Origin: Methanobacteriota archaeon
GTDB taxonomy: Archaea > Thermoplasmatota > Poseidoniia > Poseidoniales > Thalassarchaeaceae
Assembly: GCA_018654845.1 (NCBI GenBank)
Contig: JABIKU010000008.1
Coordinates: 1-47,716 of the forward strand
DNA: 47,716 nt
Reading direction: 5' to 3'
The notes beneath the pieces are model-generated. The model was given only the letters and a program-made list of their open reading frames with translations. It made no database searches and had not been told where the DNA came from. Both the position numbers and the translations under genes were made by a program. Positions 17,285 to 25,646 of the stretch are shown one piece after another. Positions within the stretch are counted from its first letter, which is position 1, and every line of letters begins with the position of its first letter.

Positions 17285-20200
17285 TCATTCTACAATCGCA
17301 TCTAAGACTGCCGAGACTTCAAGCGCTCCTGAATCATCATAGTCTAACCAAGACCCTTTGCCCATTAGCCTCGAAGCAACTTCACGCTGAGCCACAATAA
17401 TTGATGGTAGTAGAATCGAACTTGTCAGCAGTGCGAGAATCAGTAAAGACATCATTAGAGTGAAGAAATTCTGCAGACCAGGGATCGCCACGAAAAGTCC
17501 CGCAGCAAGGCCAGCACAAGTAGTTGCAGTCGTCTCGAAAATAGTCTGACCCGTTCGTGCAACAGCCTTGACGATACCAGCAGGAGTTTCGCCTTCGTCC
17601 TTAATTCGGTCAATAATATGAATCGAATCATCAACCCCAATTCCGAAAACGATTGTACCTACCATAGCGGTGAACACATTGACATTCACCGAACCTCCTT
17701 TCATCAGAAGGGGTTGCCAGAGCACTACAACTGCAACGGCTGTCATTGTGAAAAATGCAAGTCGAGGAGAGCGGAATAAAATCGCCATCGTGAATAAGAG
17801 AATTATCATAGTTGCAATCGTAGTTTCACTCTGAGCCTCATGAATTCCAGCGTTTATATCAATTGATACAGGGAGACCACCCGTAAGTAGAGAATTGTAA
17901 ACACCATCGATTCCAAGTGCAGTGCATGTCCAAGCAGTAGTACATTTTTCATCGCCAGCAAGAATATCATCAATAGCATCTCTGTACACAGTTGCATTAC
18001 CTAAATTGATGTAAGGTTGGTTTGCATAAACTAGAGTTTTTGTTTCGCCGCTTCCCTCATCTTTGTTCATCAGCATCGAGCGAACTTCGGGAGAAAGGGT
18101 ATCGAAAGCGATGTTCACCATATCGTTCCTACTGGTTGACGCATATGCCCAACAATCCGGCCTCAGCGGGTCACTCGAATGCTCCCAACACTCATCATGA
18201 AGAATCTCCCAAAGGCTTCTATCATATATTTCGACACCTGAAAGATTGAGATCAACATGTATTGCTTTCAGGATATTGACCAGACTTATTGTCGATGTTT
18301 CAGGAACGTTATCGATATGAATTTGAATCTCTTCAATAGAATCGAGGATTGGTAAATCACGTATCGGAGCGGTATCATTGTGTGAACCACGATCGGTTGC
18401 ATCGATGATGAACATGTTAGTTTGACCGCCCTCGAAAACTATACTATATTCACGAAGAGCTTCGTAAGAGGATAAACCAGGGGGAACTTCATCAGAGGAC
18501 CCGGTAATTTCTTGTCCTAAGGTTTCTGAAAGAATACTGATTCCAAAAATTGTAACAACTGAAGTAACGATTAGAACTAGTAGAGTTGTTTTCACAGGAA
18601 TCTCACCAATTTTATCCCAAAGTTTGTCGAATGCTTTTGTTTGTCCCTTACGGTACTTGAAAATTTCAACAAGAGCTGGAACCATTAACATCGAAAGAAT
18701 AAATGTCGTCATTATTCCTATAACTAGTGTAATTCCAACCGTCCTCATCGGTGCAATTGGCACCAACATCGGCCACATCAATACGCTAAATCCGATAATC
18801 GTTGTAAGGGCAGAAAGGAAAATTGCGTGGCCAGTGGTCATCACCGCTCGAACAGTTGCAGTCAAGCTGATGAGTGGATCCCAAGGGTCGATATCTTCAG
18901 TCTTCAGACCGTCTCGATTAGCCATCCAGGCTTTTTCGAGTCTTTCTTCGATTAATTCAACACGATTTTCTTCAATTCGATTCGTCAGATGCAACGAGTA
19001 ATCAACGCCCAGTCCGACAAGAATCGGCCCCGCGGAGATAATCATCGGTGTCAGCATAATATCCGCAATCACTGTCATTCCGAAAGTAATAGCTAAACTC
19101 ATCGCAATTGGTAATCCACAGATGACGATAACTTTTGGATTTCGGTGGAGAATCAACATTGTCAGCAAAACGAGAACCCCACTTATCGGTAACATTGTAT
19201 CAACGAGTTCAAGGTAAATTGCATCGGACACATCATGCAAAACAGGAGTGAGTCCAGTTATGGTTATCGCTTGACGGTCGGGAATAACATCAAGGCGTTC
19301 TGAATCCATTGTCGAGACTGGATTATTGTATGTCCGATGGCATAATTCGCAATCGGATAGGCTTGATTCGTCATATATTAACCGTTGAGCATAACGAATG
19401 AAAGCTCGATGATCCTGAATTTGCCCACTAGGATTCTCATCTGTTATTCCTTTCGGGTCATCTCTTGACGGAACATCGGTTCCTTCCATCTCGAAGATCA
19501 TGCCCATGACAATTGCACCGGTATCCCAAACTCCATCTCCATTGGTATCTCGCACAAAACTAGAGAGAAGAGAATTAGTTTGGTCGACCAAATTATCGAC
19601 TCGATTCTGGTCGTCTGGAATTGAATATCCTTCGTATGGGTTTAACTGAGCCAATGCACACTCGTCCTGTTGACCTGTTGGTAATCCATATTTTTCAACA
19701 GCACAATTAAAACGATAACTTGATGAATTCGCTTCTTTGAGAATTTGCGCCGGAGAAAGAATCCAAATTATTCCATCCTGAGTTCCCCGGTCATTTTTTT
19801 GTTCGTCCAAACCGGATTGATAGCCACCATTACCACTATTTTCATCATCCCCTTCAAGCCAAGACATCTGTTGTAAAATATTCACATCAGTAATATTTTC
19901 ATTACCGTGCTCAGCGCCGGTTGCAGCGTTATTTGTTTGAACATAAAGAATGAAAATATCCGTCGCCCAAGGTGCTTCCCTGACCCGTAACAATAATTCG
20001 GTCGAATCAGCTCCATCAGGTAAATAAATTTCAACATCACCGTTAATCTGATGCTCGAAATCAAGTGCATCACGACCAATTATCGCGGTAGTAAGTAATA
20101 GCAAGGCAATGATGAATCCAGGACTACGTAGAACAGCGGAATAAGCTAATTCAGCAGTCCGCACCGATACTGCTTCTGCAGTTTCACCTAAATCTTCTAG

Positions 20201-20383
20201 CAGTTGTGCTCCCGTATCGAAAGCATCGCCAATTGGGCTATTCAATACCTTATTACGAGTGGAGATAACAGTATCCCGAAATGGACCTAAACGTTCGTAG
20301 AATCTCTCCCAGAAGATGACTTCGTCATCCTGGTCGAGGGCGACGCGTAACACGTCATCGCTATCGACTTCGCCTTCGGTCAC
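17285..20383 (-). CDS. RND/MMPL-family membrane transporter-like protein
   Basis: The 1032-residue protein has the duplicated RND plan: a first helix near 88-105, a large extracytoplasmic loop, a five-helix block, then the same order again. Each half carries the sterol-sensing/RND signature, GLGVDYSLHL near residue 455 and GIGVDDSIHI near 911, with Asp residues typical of proton relay. It has a 60-residue cytosolic N-terminus. The first loop contains a calcium-loop-like DTNGDGVWD segment near 276 and paired Cys (CELC). MMPL and HpnN relatives move lipids or hydrophobic molecules; the substrate here is unknown. Its 3' end faces the RNase P RNA, about 40 bp away. A second, shorter paralog lies at 28454-31003. 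Confidence 0.9.
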   Translation of the reverse strand: MTEGEVDSDDVLRVALDQDDEVIFWERFYERLGPFRDTVISTRNKVLNSPIGDAFDTGAQLLEDLGETAEAVSVRTAELAYSAVLRSPGFIIALLLLTTAIIGRDALDFEHQINGDVEIYLPDGADSTELLLRVREAPWATDIFILYVQTNNAATGAEHGNENITDVNILQQMSWLEGDDENSGNGGYQSGLDEQKNDRGTQDGIIWILSPAQILKEANSSSYRFNCAVEKYGLPTGQQDECALAQLNPYEGYSIPDDQNRVDNLVDQTNSLLSSFVRDTNGDGVWDTGAIVMGMIFEMEGTDVPSRDDPKGITDENPSGQIQDHRAFIRYAQRLIYDESSLSDCELCHRTYNNPVSTMDSERLDVIPDRQAITITGLTPVLHDVSDAIYLELVDTMLPISGVLVLLTMLILHRNPKVIVICGLPIAMSLAITFGMTVIADIMLTPMIISAGPILVGLGVDYSLHLTNRIEENRVELIEERLEKAWMANRDGLKTEDIDPWDPLISLTATVRAVMTTGHAIFLSALTTIIGFSVLMWPMLVPIAPMRTVGITLVIGIMTTFILSMLMVPALVEIFKYRKGQTKAFDKLWDKIGEIPVKTTLLVLIVTSVVTIFGISILSETLGQEITGSSDEVPPGLSSYEALREYSIVFEGGQTNMFIIDATDRGSHNDTAPIRDLPILDSIEEIQIHIDNVPETSTISLVNILKAIHVDLNLSGVEIYDRSLWEILHDECWEHSSDPLRPDCWAYASTSRNDMVNIAFDTLSPEVRSMLMNKDEGSGETKTLVYANQPYINLGNATVYRDAIDDILAGDEKCTTAWTCTALGIDGVYNSLLTGGLPVSIDINAGIHEAQSETTIATMIILLFTMAILFRSPRLAFFTMTAVAVVVLWQPLLMKGGSVNVNVFTAMVGTIVFGIGVDDSIHIIDRIKDEGETPAGIVKAVARTGQTIFETTATTCAGLAAGLFVAIPGLQNFFTLMMSLLILALLTSSILLPSIIVAQREVASRLMGKGSWLDYDDSGALEVSAVLDAIVE

Positions 20384-20455
20384 AGAAGGGTGCCCTCACG
20401 GGAGCCACATGAAACAATCGCATCGGCTCCACGTGAGAGGCTGTTCTGTTCAGAT

Positions 20456-20716
20456 TCAGTTTTCTTCGAACTGGCTGATCGTAGTGACTGCTTGATCGCC
20501 ATCGAGTACGCGACGCAAAGCTGCAATACTGATTATTAGAGGCACATATGCTGTACCGTCAGCAGTCGTATACGAGTGACAGTTTGTTACCGCCTCTGTG
20601 TGCAGACTAAGCTTCAGTGCTCCTCCTGCACGACTTCGACGAGCCCAACCGATTAGGGTTGTGCTCGCCTCATTTTCTTGTTCGTTGTTTTTTGTTTGGG
20701 TTTTTGATTTACTCAT
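20456..20716 (-). CDS. Small conserved-looking protein of unknown function
   Basis: I do not recognise this 86-residue protein. The start chosen is the ATG at 20716 because a strong ribosome binding site (GGAGG, 20725-20729) lies 8 nt upstream. A longer frame upstream has no such site. The N-terminal 25 residues are Lys/Asn/Gln/Glu-rich and probably disordered. The rest looks like a compact domain with GWARRSRAGGALKLSL, then YVPLIISIAALRRVLDG and QAVTTISQF, suggesting two or three strands and a helix. There is no signal peptide, helix or Cys motif. The basic patch would suit nucleic acid binding, but that is a guess. It is divergent from the thioredoxin-VKOR pair. Confidence 0.7.
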   Translation of the reverse strand: MSKSKTQTKNNEQENEASTTLIGWARRSRAGGALKLSLHTEAVTNCHSYTTADGTAYVPLIISIAALRRVLDGDQAVTTISQFEEN

Positions 20717-20884
20717 TTTTATTTCCTCCAAGGCATTGTTGACTCGAACACTCAGATATGAATTAAGTCCAGAGGGTAATTAGAATGTAAAAAGTGAAAA
20801 TAATACTTCAGCCTAAGGCTGTTTAGACTGAACGGACTAGCGAACTGCTGAAAGTGAATGAGGTTGCCGTACAGGTTGAGATAC

Positions 20885-21577
20885 ATGGCTAGACGACGTG
20901 CAACAACCATTCAGAAAGGTAAGGATGAGGATGTTCGATTGATGGCTGCTTTAGCAGCTGTCGGAGTAATAAGTATCGTATTATTTTCTGTATTTATTAT
21001 TTCACCTCCTGCTACGATTGGCCCGAATGAAGGTGAACTCGCGCCTGATTTTGTCGCTAGCGCATACAATGGCGGCGGATGGGATGAATTCCGCCTAACT
21101 GATCAATTCGATCGAGAATGGACTGCTGGTGAAGATGGAAAATTCATCTTAATTCAATTCATGGATTCAGATTGCCCACACTGTTGGCGAGAAGCTGAGA
21201 CGATGAGTGAACTTCACTCACAATGGGGTGGAAAAGTCACCTTCATTTCCATCGCGGTCGAATTGAGCATACAAGGCCACAGTAGTGACCGCGATGAAAT
21301 CAAAGCTTTCCGTGATAAAACAAATTATGGAACCGATTCAAATGATGGAAACGGTTGCAATTCGGGAGGTAGCAACTGTGTCGAAAGACCGGGAACCGCC
21401 CATGCATGGAATTATGTTGATGACTATAATTCGAATATCATACGTGATTATGGAGTTACAGGAACTCCATTCATAGTATTGTTACAGCCGGACGGATACG
21501 TATCATGGAATCAGGGGCAAAGTGGCGGTTTGATGAATATTGAACAAGCGCTTCAAACCTATGTGGAGGGAAATTGA
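20885..21577 (+). CDS. Membrane-tethered thioredoxin-like protein (TlpA/DsbA-like)
   Basis: The ATG at 20885 gives 230 residues; an ATG at 20858 would add nine. A basic N-terminus and one transmembrane helix (about 20-40) anchor the protein. A thioredoxin fold follows with redox CPHC at 97-100 and the cis-Pro segment GVTGTPFIVLL near the C-terminus. An extra loop (GNGCNSGGSNC) could form a second disulfide. Facing outward, it would oxidise or reduce thiols of exported proteins. The stop overlaps the VKOR start (TGATG), and VKOR enzymes are known to reoxidise such partners, so the two are most likely a disulfide-forming pair. Confidence 0.85.
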   Translation: MARRRATTIQKGKDEDVRLMAALAAVGVISIVLFSVFIISPPATIGPNEGELAPDFVASAYNGGGWDEFRLTDQFDREWTAGEDGKFILIQFMDSDCPHCWREAETMSELHSQWGGKVTFISIAVELSIQGHSSDRDEIKAFRDKTNYGTDSNDGNGCNSGGSNCVERPGTAHAWNYVDDYNSNIIRDYGVTGTPFIVLLQPDGYVSWNQGQSGGLMNIEQALQTYVEGN

Positions 21578-22152
21578 TGAATACAGAATTTCTTTCAGAA
21601 CCAATTTTTCTAGTTGTTTTAGCTGGATTGTTATCGTCTTCGTTTTTATCCATTAATGCAAAAAAACAGTCCGGCTCCGAGCGCTCTAATGCCCTAGTCA
21701 TCAGTGCACTCGCGTTTTCTTTAACTGGCATTCTCACATCAGCAATTACCTATGCGATTTACAATTCTATGATTTCAAAAGGTTACTCTCCACTCTGCAG
21801 TTCCAATGGTTTTATCGGCTGTGCAGATGTTATCGGTGACCCTTCGTTTAATACATTGCTAACCCTACCATGGGGCTTGATTGGGATATCTGGTTTTGGC
21901 CTTCTACTCTACTTGATTTTGTCAATACGAATGGATCCACACGCACGCTGGGTTTCTAATCACCTCGATTATTCCTGGTACGCATCGATTATCGGCATGG
22001 TTATTGTCGTCTTCCTTGTCATTGTAGAATTGGCTTTTGTCGACGGTGCGCCACACATATGTGCCTACTGCACCGTCGCCCATCTTTCTATGATAGGATT
22101 CTTAGTATCCGCACACATGCTTCGAGAACACAAGGCAAGCGGCGATTGGTGA
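21577..22152 (+). CDS. Vitamin K epoxide reductase (VKOR) family disulfide oxidase
   Basis: The ATG at 21577 overlaps the previous stop by one base and has a GGAGGG site 6-7 nt upstream. The 191-residue protein has four to five membrane helices. It has the VKOR cysteine plan: a loop pair Cys74/Cys82, eight residues apart as in VKOR, and the active-site CxxC in ICAYCTVAH (Cys162, Cys165). The conserved Ser/Thr and the His after CxxC are also present. The protein would pass electrons from the neighbouring thioredoxin-like protein to quinone. It provides the same chemistry as DsbB at 13802-14359, an apparent redundancy. Confidence 0.88.
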   Translation: MNTEFLSEPIFLVVLAGLLSSSFLSINAKKQSGSERSNALVISALAFSLTGILTSAITYAIYNSMISKGYSPLCSSNGFIGCADVIGDPSFNTLLTLPWGLIGISGFGLLLYLILSIRMDPHARWVSNHLDYSWYASIIGMVIVVFLVIVELAFVDGAPHICAYCTVAHLSMIGFLVSAHMLREHKASGDW

Positions 22153-22174
22153 ATTTTTCAAGGAGGGAAGTGGA

Positions 22175-23110
22175 TTGGAATTAGTTACTGGAGGAGCAGG
22201 TTTCATCGGCTCACATCTAGTCGATGTTTTGGTTGCACAAGGAAAATCCGTTCGAGTTTTCGATAATCTCAGCTCGGGACGTGAAGAATTTCTTGCTCAT
22301 CATGGAGATTCTGTAGAGATTATTCAGGCCGACTTACTAAATTATGATGATGTAAAGGCCGCAATGGCCGGTATAGAGACTGTTCATCATTTGGCTGCAA
22401 ATCCAGATATTCGACTTGGCACAGAAGTTACAGACACCGATTTGCGCCAAGGCACCATCGCCACATACAATGTCTTGGAGGCGATGAGAGTTTCTGGCGT
22501 CAAGCGTATTTCATTCGCCAGCTCAAGCGCGATTTATGGCGAAGCAGATGTTATGCCAACACCAGAAACCTATGGACCAGTTAAGCCAATTTCACTATAT
22601 GGCGCCTCAAAATTATCTTCTGAAGCACTAATTTCTGCATGGTGCGGAACTTTTGGCGCCAAATCTTGGCTGCATCGCTTTGCAAATATTGTTGGCAGTC
22701 GTGGCACTCATGGCGTAATTTTCGATTTCATTCACAAATTGAAAGCTGACCCTACTCGACTCGAAGTGTTGGGTGATGGACGTCAAGAAAAATCTTACAT
22801 GTCAGCTGAAGATTGTGTTCGAGCGATGGTTCATCTCGTCGACGGTGTTGATGAAGATGTCAATCTATACAATCTTGGTACCGGCGATACTTGCTCGGTT
22901 CGTCGTATCGCCGAAATCGTTGTTGAAGAATCTGGATTTGAAAATGTTTCAATAGAATATACCGGAGGCAAACGTGGATGGGCGGGCGATGTACCAAAGA
23001 CATCTCTCGATGTAGAATATCTATTCTCAACCGGATTTGTTCCATCGATGCAATCTGAAGCTGCAATTCGATACACAGCACGAGCACTTATCGACGAGAT
23101 TGGGCTCTAA
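22175..23110 (+). CDS. NAD-dependent sugar-nucleotide epimerase/dehydratase (GalE-like, extended SDR)
   Basis: The 311-residue protein has the Rossmann motif TGGAGFIGSH near the N-terminus. The catalytic set is Ser-Ser in FASSSAIYG and YGASKLSSE (Tyr and Lys of the YxxxK motif). It carries GRQEKSYMSAEDC, found in UDP-glucose 4-epimerase-like proteins. It likely makes sugar precursors for surface glycans; the exact substrate cannot be told. TTG at 22175 is the start, because AGGAGGG at 22161-22167 lies 7 nt upstream and no ATG or GTG fits better. It follows the VKOR gene by 22 bp. The last 23 bases overlap the 3' end of the convergent gene. Confidence 0.9.
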   Translation: MELVTGGAGFIGSHLVDVLVAQGKSVRVFDNLSSGREEFLAHHGDSVEIIQADLLNYDDVKAAMAGIETVHHLAANPDIRLGTEVTDTDLRQGTIATYNVLEAMRVSGVKRISFASSSAIYGEADVMPTPETYGPVKPISLYGASKLSSEALISAWCGTFGAKSWLHRFANIVGSRGTHGVIFDFIHKLKADPTRLEVLGDGRQEKSYMSAEDCVRAMVHLVDGVDEDVNLYNLGTGDTCSVRRIAEIVVEESGFENVSIEYTGGKRGWAGDVPKTSLDVEYLFSTGFVPSMQSEAAIRYTARALIDEIGL

Positions 23111-24011
23111 GTGCTAACGCGCTGAGAATCAATATTAGACTCAGTGGAAACCACAAAGGTATGCGAGAGGAAGCATTTGATTGATCTTCAAGTGTGAGAG
23201 AAGTTGCACCTAGTATACTCGCCTCATCACTTGGTTGAATTAATTCATGAACACCAACAATTGTCAATTCATCTTGAAATTCAAAATCTATTTGAAAAGT
23301 AATAATCATCTTGAAATCGGATTGTTGCGAAGCAATTCTACTAGAATGTAAGCCGTAATTAAAAGATATAACATCTGAACTTAGTGGCGCTTCTGCATAA
23401 CCTACAATAACATCGTGATGTTCGGTAATTCCATTCAATGCTTGTTCAGAAAAAATCGTTGAATCACGTAATATGAAAACAGAAATTTGAGAATTTTCTT
23501 CATAATTAGCCTCACTCAATTCTACTTCAATTTGAATTGTTTCTTGTTCGTCTGAAGAAACACCAGAATAAGTTGAAATGGAAAGAATACTATCTGAATT
23601 TCGTGAACTTTCAGCCGACAATAGTGCAAGATCGAGGTCTGCTTGGGAAACCGCACCGACAATTTCGTTATCTCCATCGAACCAAAATGACGGTGCGAGG
23701 GGATTTGAATTTGCGACGCGAGAGAGGCGATGTGTAGTAACAGGGTTGCCAAGAGGATCTTCGAAGGTATCGTGGAGAGCGATTCGAGTAATTCTAGACC
23801 CGCGGGCATCGGCCCAATCGGGGAGCCAAGGATCAATCGTTGCACAGATATCACACCACGTTGCAGTGAATTGTTCCATGATTATCGTGTGACCGCCTTG
23901 AGAACTGTGGTTAGGTTGAATTGAATCATCCTGTTGAGCAGAAAATGCTGGAGTTGATATCAGAAGAATAGCGACTGCGAGTGTTGGCAGAGACGACGCA
24001 TTTCCAATCAT
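23088..24011 (-). CDS. Exported Omp28-like protein with thioredoxin-fold CxxC
   Basis: The 307-residue protein has a signal peptide (about 1-24, ending in PAFSAQQ). A thioredoxin-like segment follows with CDIC at Cys53-Cys56 in a EQFTATWCDICATIDPW context, like the Omp28/thioredoxin domain of other exported proteins. A beta-rich domain follows, and a C-terminal transmembrane helix (about 285-303) ends in basic residues. It is probably an anchored redox or folding factor and could be a client or partner of the VKOR or DsbB systems. It converges on the epimerase and shares 23 bp with it. The ATG at 24011 begins about 55 bp from the divergent rlmE start. Confidence 0.75.
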   Translation of the reverse strand: MIGNASSLPTLAVAILLISTPAFSAQQDDSIQPNHSSQGGHTIIMEQFTATWCDICATIDPWLPDWADARGSRITRIALHDTFEDPLGNPVTTHRLSRVANSNPLAPSFWFDGDNEIVGAVSQADLDLALLSAESSRNSDSILSISTYSGVSSDEQETIQIEVELSEANYEENSQISVFILRDSTIFSEQALNGITEHHDVIVGYAEAPLSSDVISFNYGLHSSRIASQQSDFKMIITFQIDFEFQDELTIVGVHELIQPSDEASILGATSLTLEDQSNASSRIPLWFPLSLILILSALALRAQSRR

Positions 24012-24066
24012 TATTCGTGCCTAGCCGGCTTCCCTTCATAACCCAACGGCTTGACGAGAGGTTTGT

Positions 24067-24810
24067 ATGAGTAAGCGCTGGTATCAAGAGAATCGCCGCG
24101 ATCCTTGGCGCCGACAGGCGAAGTCGAAGGGTTATCGAGCACGATCTGCGTTCAAACTCAAGCAAATTCAGGATCGTTTCGAAATATTGCGGAAAGGTGA
24201 CACTGTACTAGATGTGGGTTGCCATCCAGGAGGATGGACTCAAGTCGCCGTCGAGGAAGTTGGGCAATCCGGCTTCGTACTCGGTCTCGACTTGCTCAGC
24301 ACCTCACCTGTTCAAGGAGCTCAAATTATCATTGGTGATATCAAATCAGAATCGACCATCGAAGAAATTGATAGGATGCTCGATGGCCGGATGCTGAATG
24401 TATTAATCAGCGACATTTCACCGAGGTTGACGGGAAGATACGATACAGATCAAGCAATATCGCTAGAATTATCGACGATGGTATTAGATGCTGCAATGCC
24501 AATATTAGCCCCTGGTGGAACCTTTGTGACAAAAATATTCCAAGGCGTAGGAATTGAAGGGCTAATCAATGCAGCCAAACAAAGATTCAGTGATGTCCGT
24601 AGATACGCACCTACCGCTTCGAGAAGTTCGTCCTCTGAAACCTATTTGATTTGTAGAAATAAATTACCAATTCCACACAAAGATGCACGTGGAAAGACTG
24701 CATTTGAACAAATCACGGAGCATTTAGCGAATTTAGACATCGTAATTCATGTTGATGACCCCCCGGTTGAATCAAAAATAGGTATTCGCCGACATAAAAA
24801 GAAAGAATGA
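24067..24810 (+). CDS. rlmE: 23S rRNA 2'-O-ribose methyltransferase, RlmE/FtsJ family
   Basis: The 247-residue protein has the full K-D-K-E catalytic tetrad: Lys30 (ARSAFKL), Asp116 (ISDISPRLTG), Lys156 (FVTKIFQG) and Glu191 (SSETYLIC). The S-adenosylmethionine loop is DVGCHPGGW (49-57), where bacterial members usually have GAAPGGW. It methylates a uridine 2'-hydroxyl in the A-loop of 23S rRNA, based on its bacterial relatives. The C-terminal 45 residues form a basic extension without a recognised domain; some archaeal members carry a TRAM domain there. The ATG at 24067 fits the family start. Confidence 0.92.
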   Translation: MSKRWYQENRRDPWRRQAKSKGYRARSAFKLKQIQDRFEILRKGDTVLDVGCHPGGWTQVAVEEVGQSGFVLGLDLLSTSPVQGAQIIIGDIKSESTIEEIDRMLDGRMLNVLISDISPRLTGRYDTDQAISLELSTMVLDAAMPILAPGGTFVTKIFQGVGIEGLINAAKQRFSDVRRYAPTASRSSSSETYLICRNKLPIPHKDARGKTAFEQITEHLANLDIVIHVDDPPVESKIGIRRHKKKE

Positions 24811-24892
24811 ATCCGTTCACTTTCAGAAACCCCTAAGGGAACCTTCACTTTTACTCACGCCTCTTAGTGCGTATCATATACTAGGTACTTGA

Positions 24893-25285
24893 GTGATTAC
24901 GAGGAATATGACGAAAAGAACAATATTAGAATTAGAAATTCTCAATGATGCCAAGAATGATGAAAAACCAATCAGTAGAAGAACGAAAAGAAGGATAAAA
25001 GTTGACAGATTGAAGGAAGATCGACCAGTTTCGAGGATTGAAATCACCATTTTACGTCGCTATCCACCGAGAATGGTTTCGAACAGAAAATGGACTGGAC
25101 GTGTGGCTGCTGCCTGTGGCAGAGACGAATCTGGAGTAGTGGGTCTCGTGCTTTGGGATGAGCAAATCGACTGGGTTGCAACCGGGGACCGAGTACGAAT
25201 TGAAAATGGATGGTGTAAACGTCGAATGGGAGAGCGAGTGATCTCGACTGGACGTTCGGGTAAGCTAACTGTATTGAGCGAGTGA
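24893..25285 (+). CDS. Small OB-fold-like protein, putative nucleic acid binder
   Basis: This 130-residue reading starts at GTG 24893; the ATG at 24908 (125 residues) has GAGG close upstream and may be the true start. The N-terminal 45 residues are very basic. The C-terminal half has the strand pattern of an OB fold as in archaeal RPA-like proteins: TGRVAAACGRDE, GVVGLVLWDEQIDWVATGDRVRIENGW. It probably binds single-stranded nucleic acid; no catalytic residues are seen. Upstream of it is an AT-rich stretch (cgtatcatata near 24870-24880) that may hold a promoter. It lies 80 bp after rlmE, possibly independent. Confidence 0.65.
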   Translation: MITRNMTKRTILELEILNDAKNDEKPISRRTKRRIKVDRLKEDRPVSRIEITILRRYPPRMVSNRKWTGRVAAACGRDESGVVGLVLWDEQIDWVATGDRVRIENGWCKRRMGERVISTGRSGKLTVLSE

Positions 25286-25343
25286 GTCCAAATATTCAGT
25301 ATGAAAAAATAATTGTAGTTAGAAATTCCATTGGCCATTAAAG

Positions 25344-25463
25344 GTTTAAAGAAATTTTAAGCAAAGGGGTCGAAATGTGGTGCTGCGTGGCTATCACTAA
25401 CCGATGTAATCGGTCAACGCTAAAAAGGGGTGGTTGCTCGCCCGACTCGTCCGAGGAAGAAAT
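25344..25463 (+). promoter_or_regulatory. Putative promoter and structured leader of the Zn mini-protein/aEF-1beta unit
   Basis: A TTTAAAG box near 25344-25350 could be the TATA element. That would place the transcript start near 25372 and leave a leader of about 90 nt. Inside it is a perfect hairpin, ACCGAT (25400-25405), GTA loop, ATCGGT (25409-25414). The stretch from 25286 to 25463 holds no other gene. Confidence 0.3.
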
Positions 25464-25631
25464 ATGGTAGCCAGAGCAGAAGTTTGTACAGCATCCGGCG
25501 TACCACTCGTCGAAGATAAGAGCACAGCATTTCCTTGCCCAGATTGTGGAAACTCAATTGGACGGAGTGCACAATGTCGTGTTCAAGCAGTACCATACAT
25601 TTGCACTGATTGCGGATTTCAAGGTCCTTGA
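25464..25631 (+). CDS. Small Zn-ribbon RNA-binding-type protein next to aEF-1beta (HVO_2753-like)
   Basis: The ATG at 25464 (GAGG site at 25453-25456) gives 55 residues. The family has four CxxC(G) motifs forming two zinc sites, and it classically precedes the aEF-1beta gene in archaea, as here. The second and fourth motifs are intact (Cys25/Cys28 and Cys47/Cys50, CPDCG and CTDCG). The first is Cys8..Ser11 and the third Ser35..Cys38, so each lacks one ligand. If motifs one and three share a site, that site is half lost. The family role is poorly known; RNA or ribosome association is proposed. It ends 15 bp before aEF-1beta. Confidence 0.87.
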   Translation: MVARAEVCTASGVPLVEDKSTAFPCPDCGNSIGRSAQCRVQAVPYICTDCGFQGP

Positions 25632-25646
25632 ATAGAGGTGAAATTT

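Noticed and set aside
23522-23924. Several overlapping ORFs inside the Omp28-like gene
   Set aside because: They are alternate frames of a protein with signal peptide, CxxC and membrane helix; none has a ribosome site or domain.
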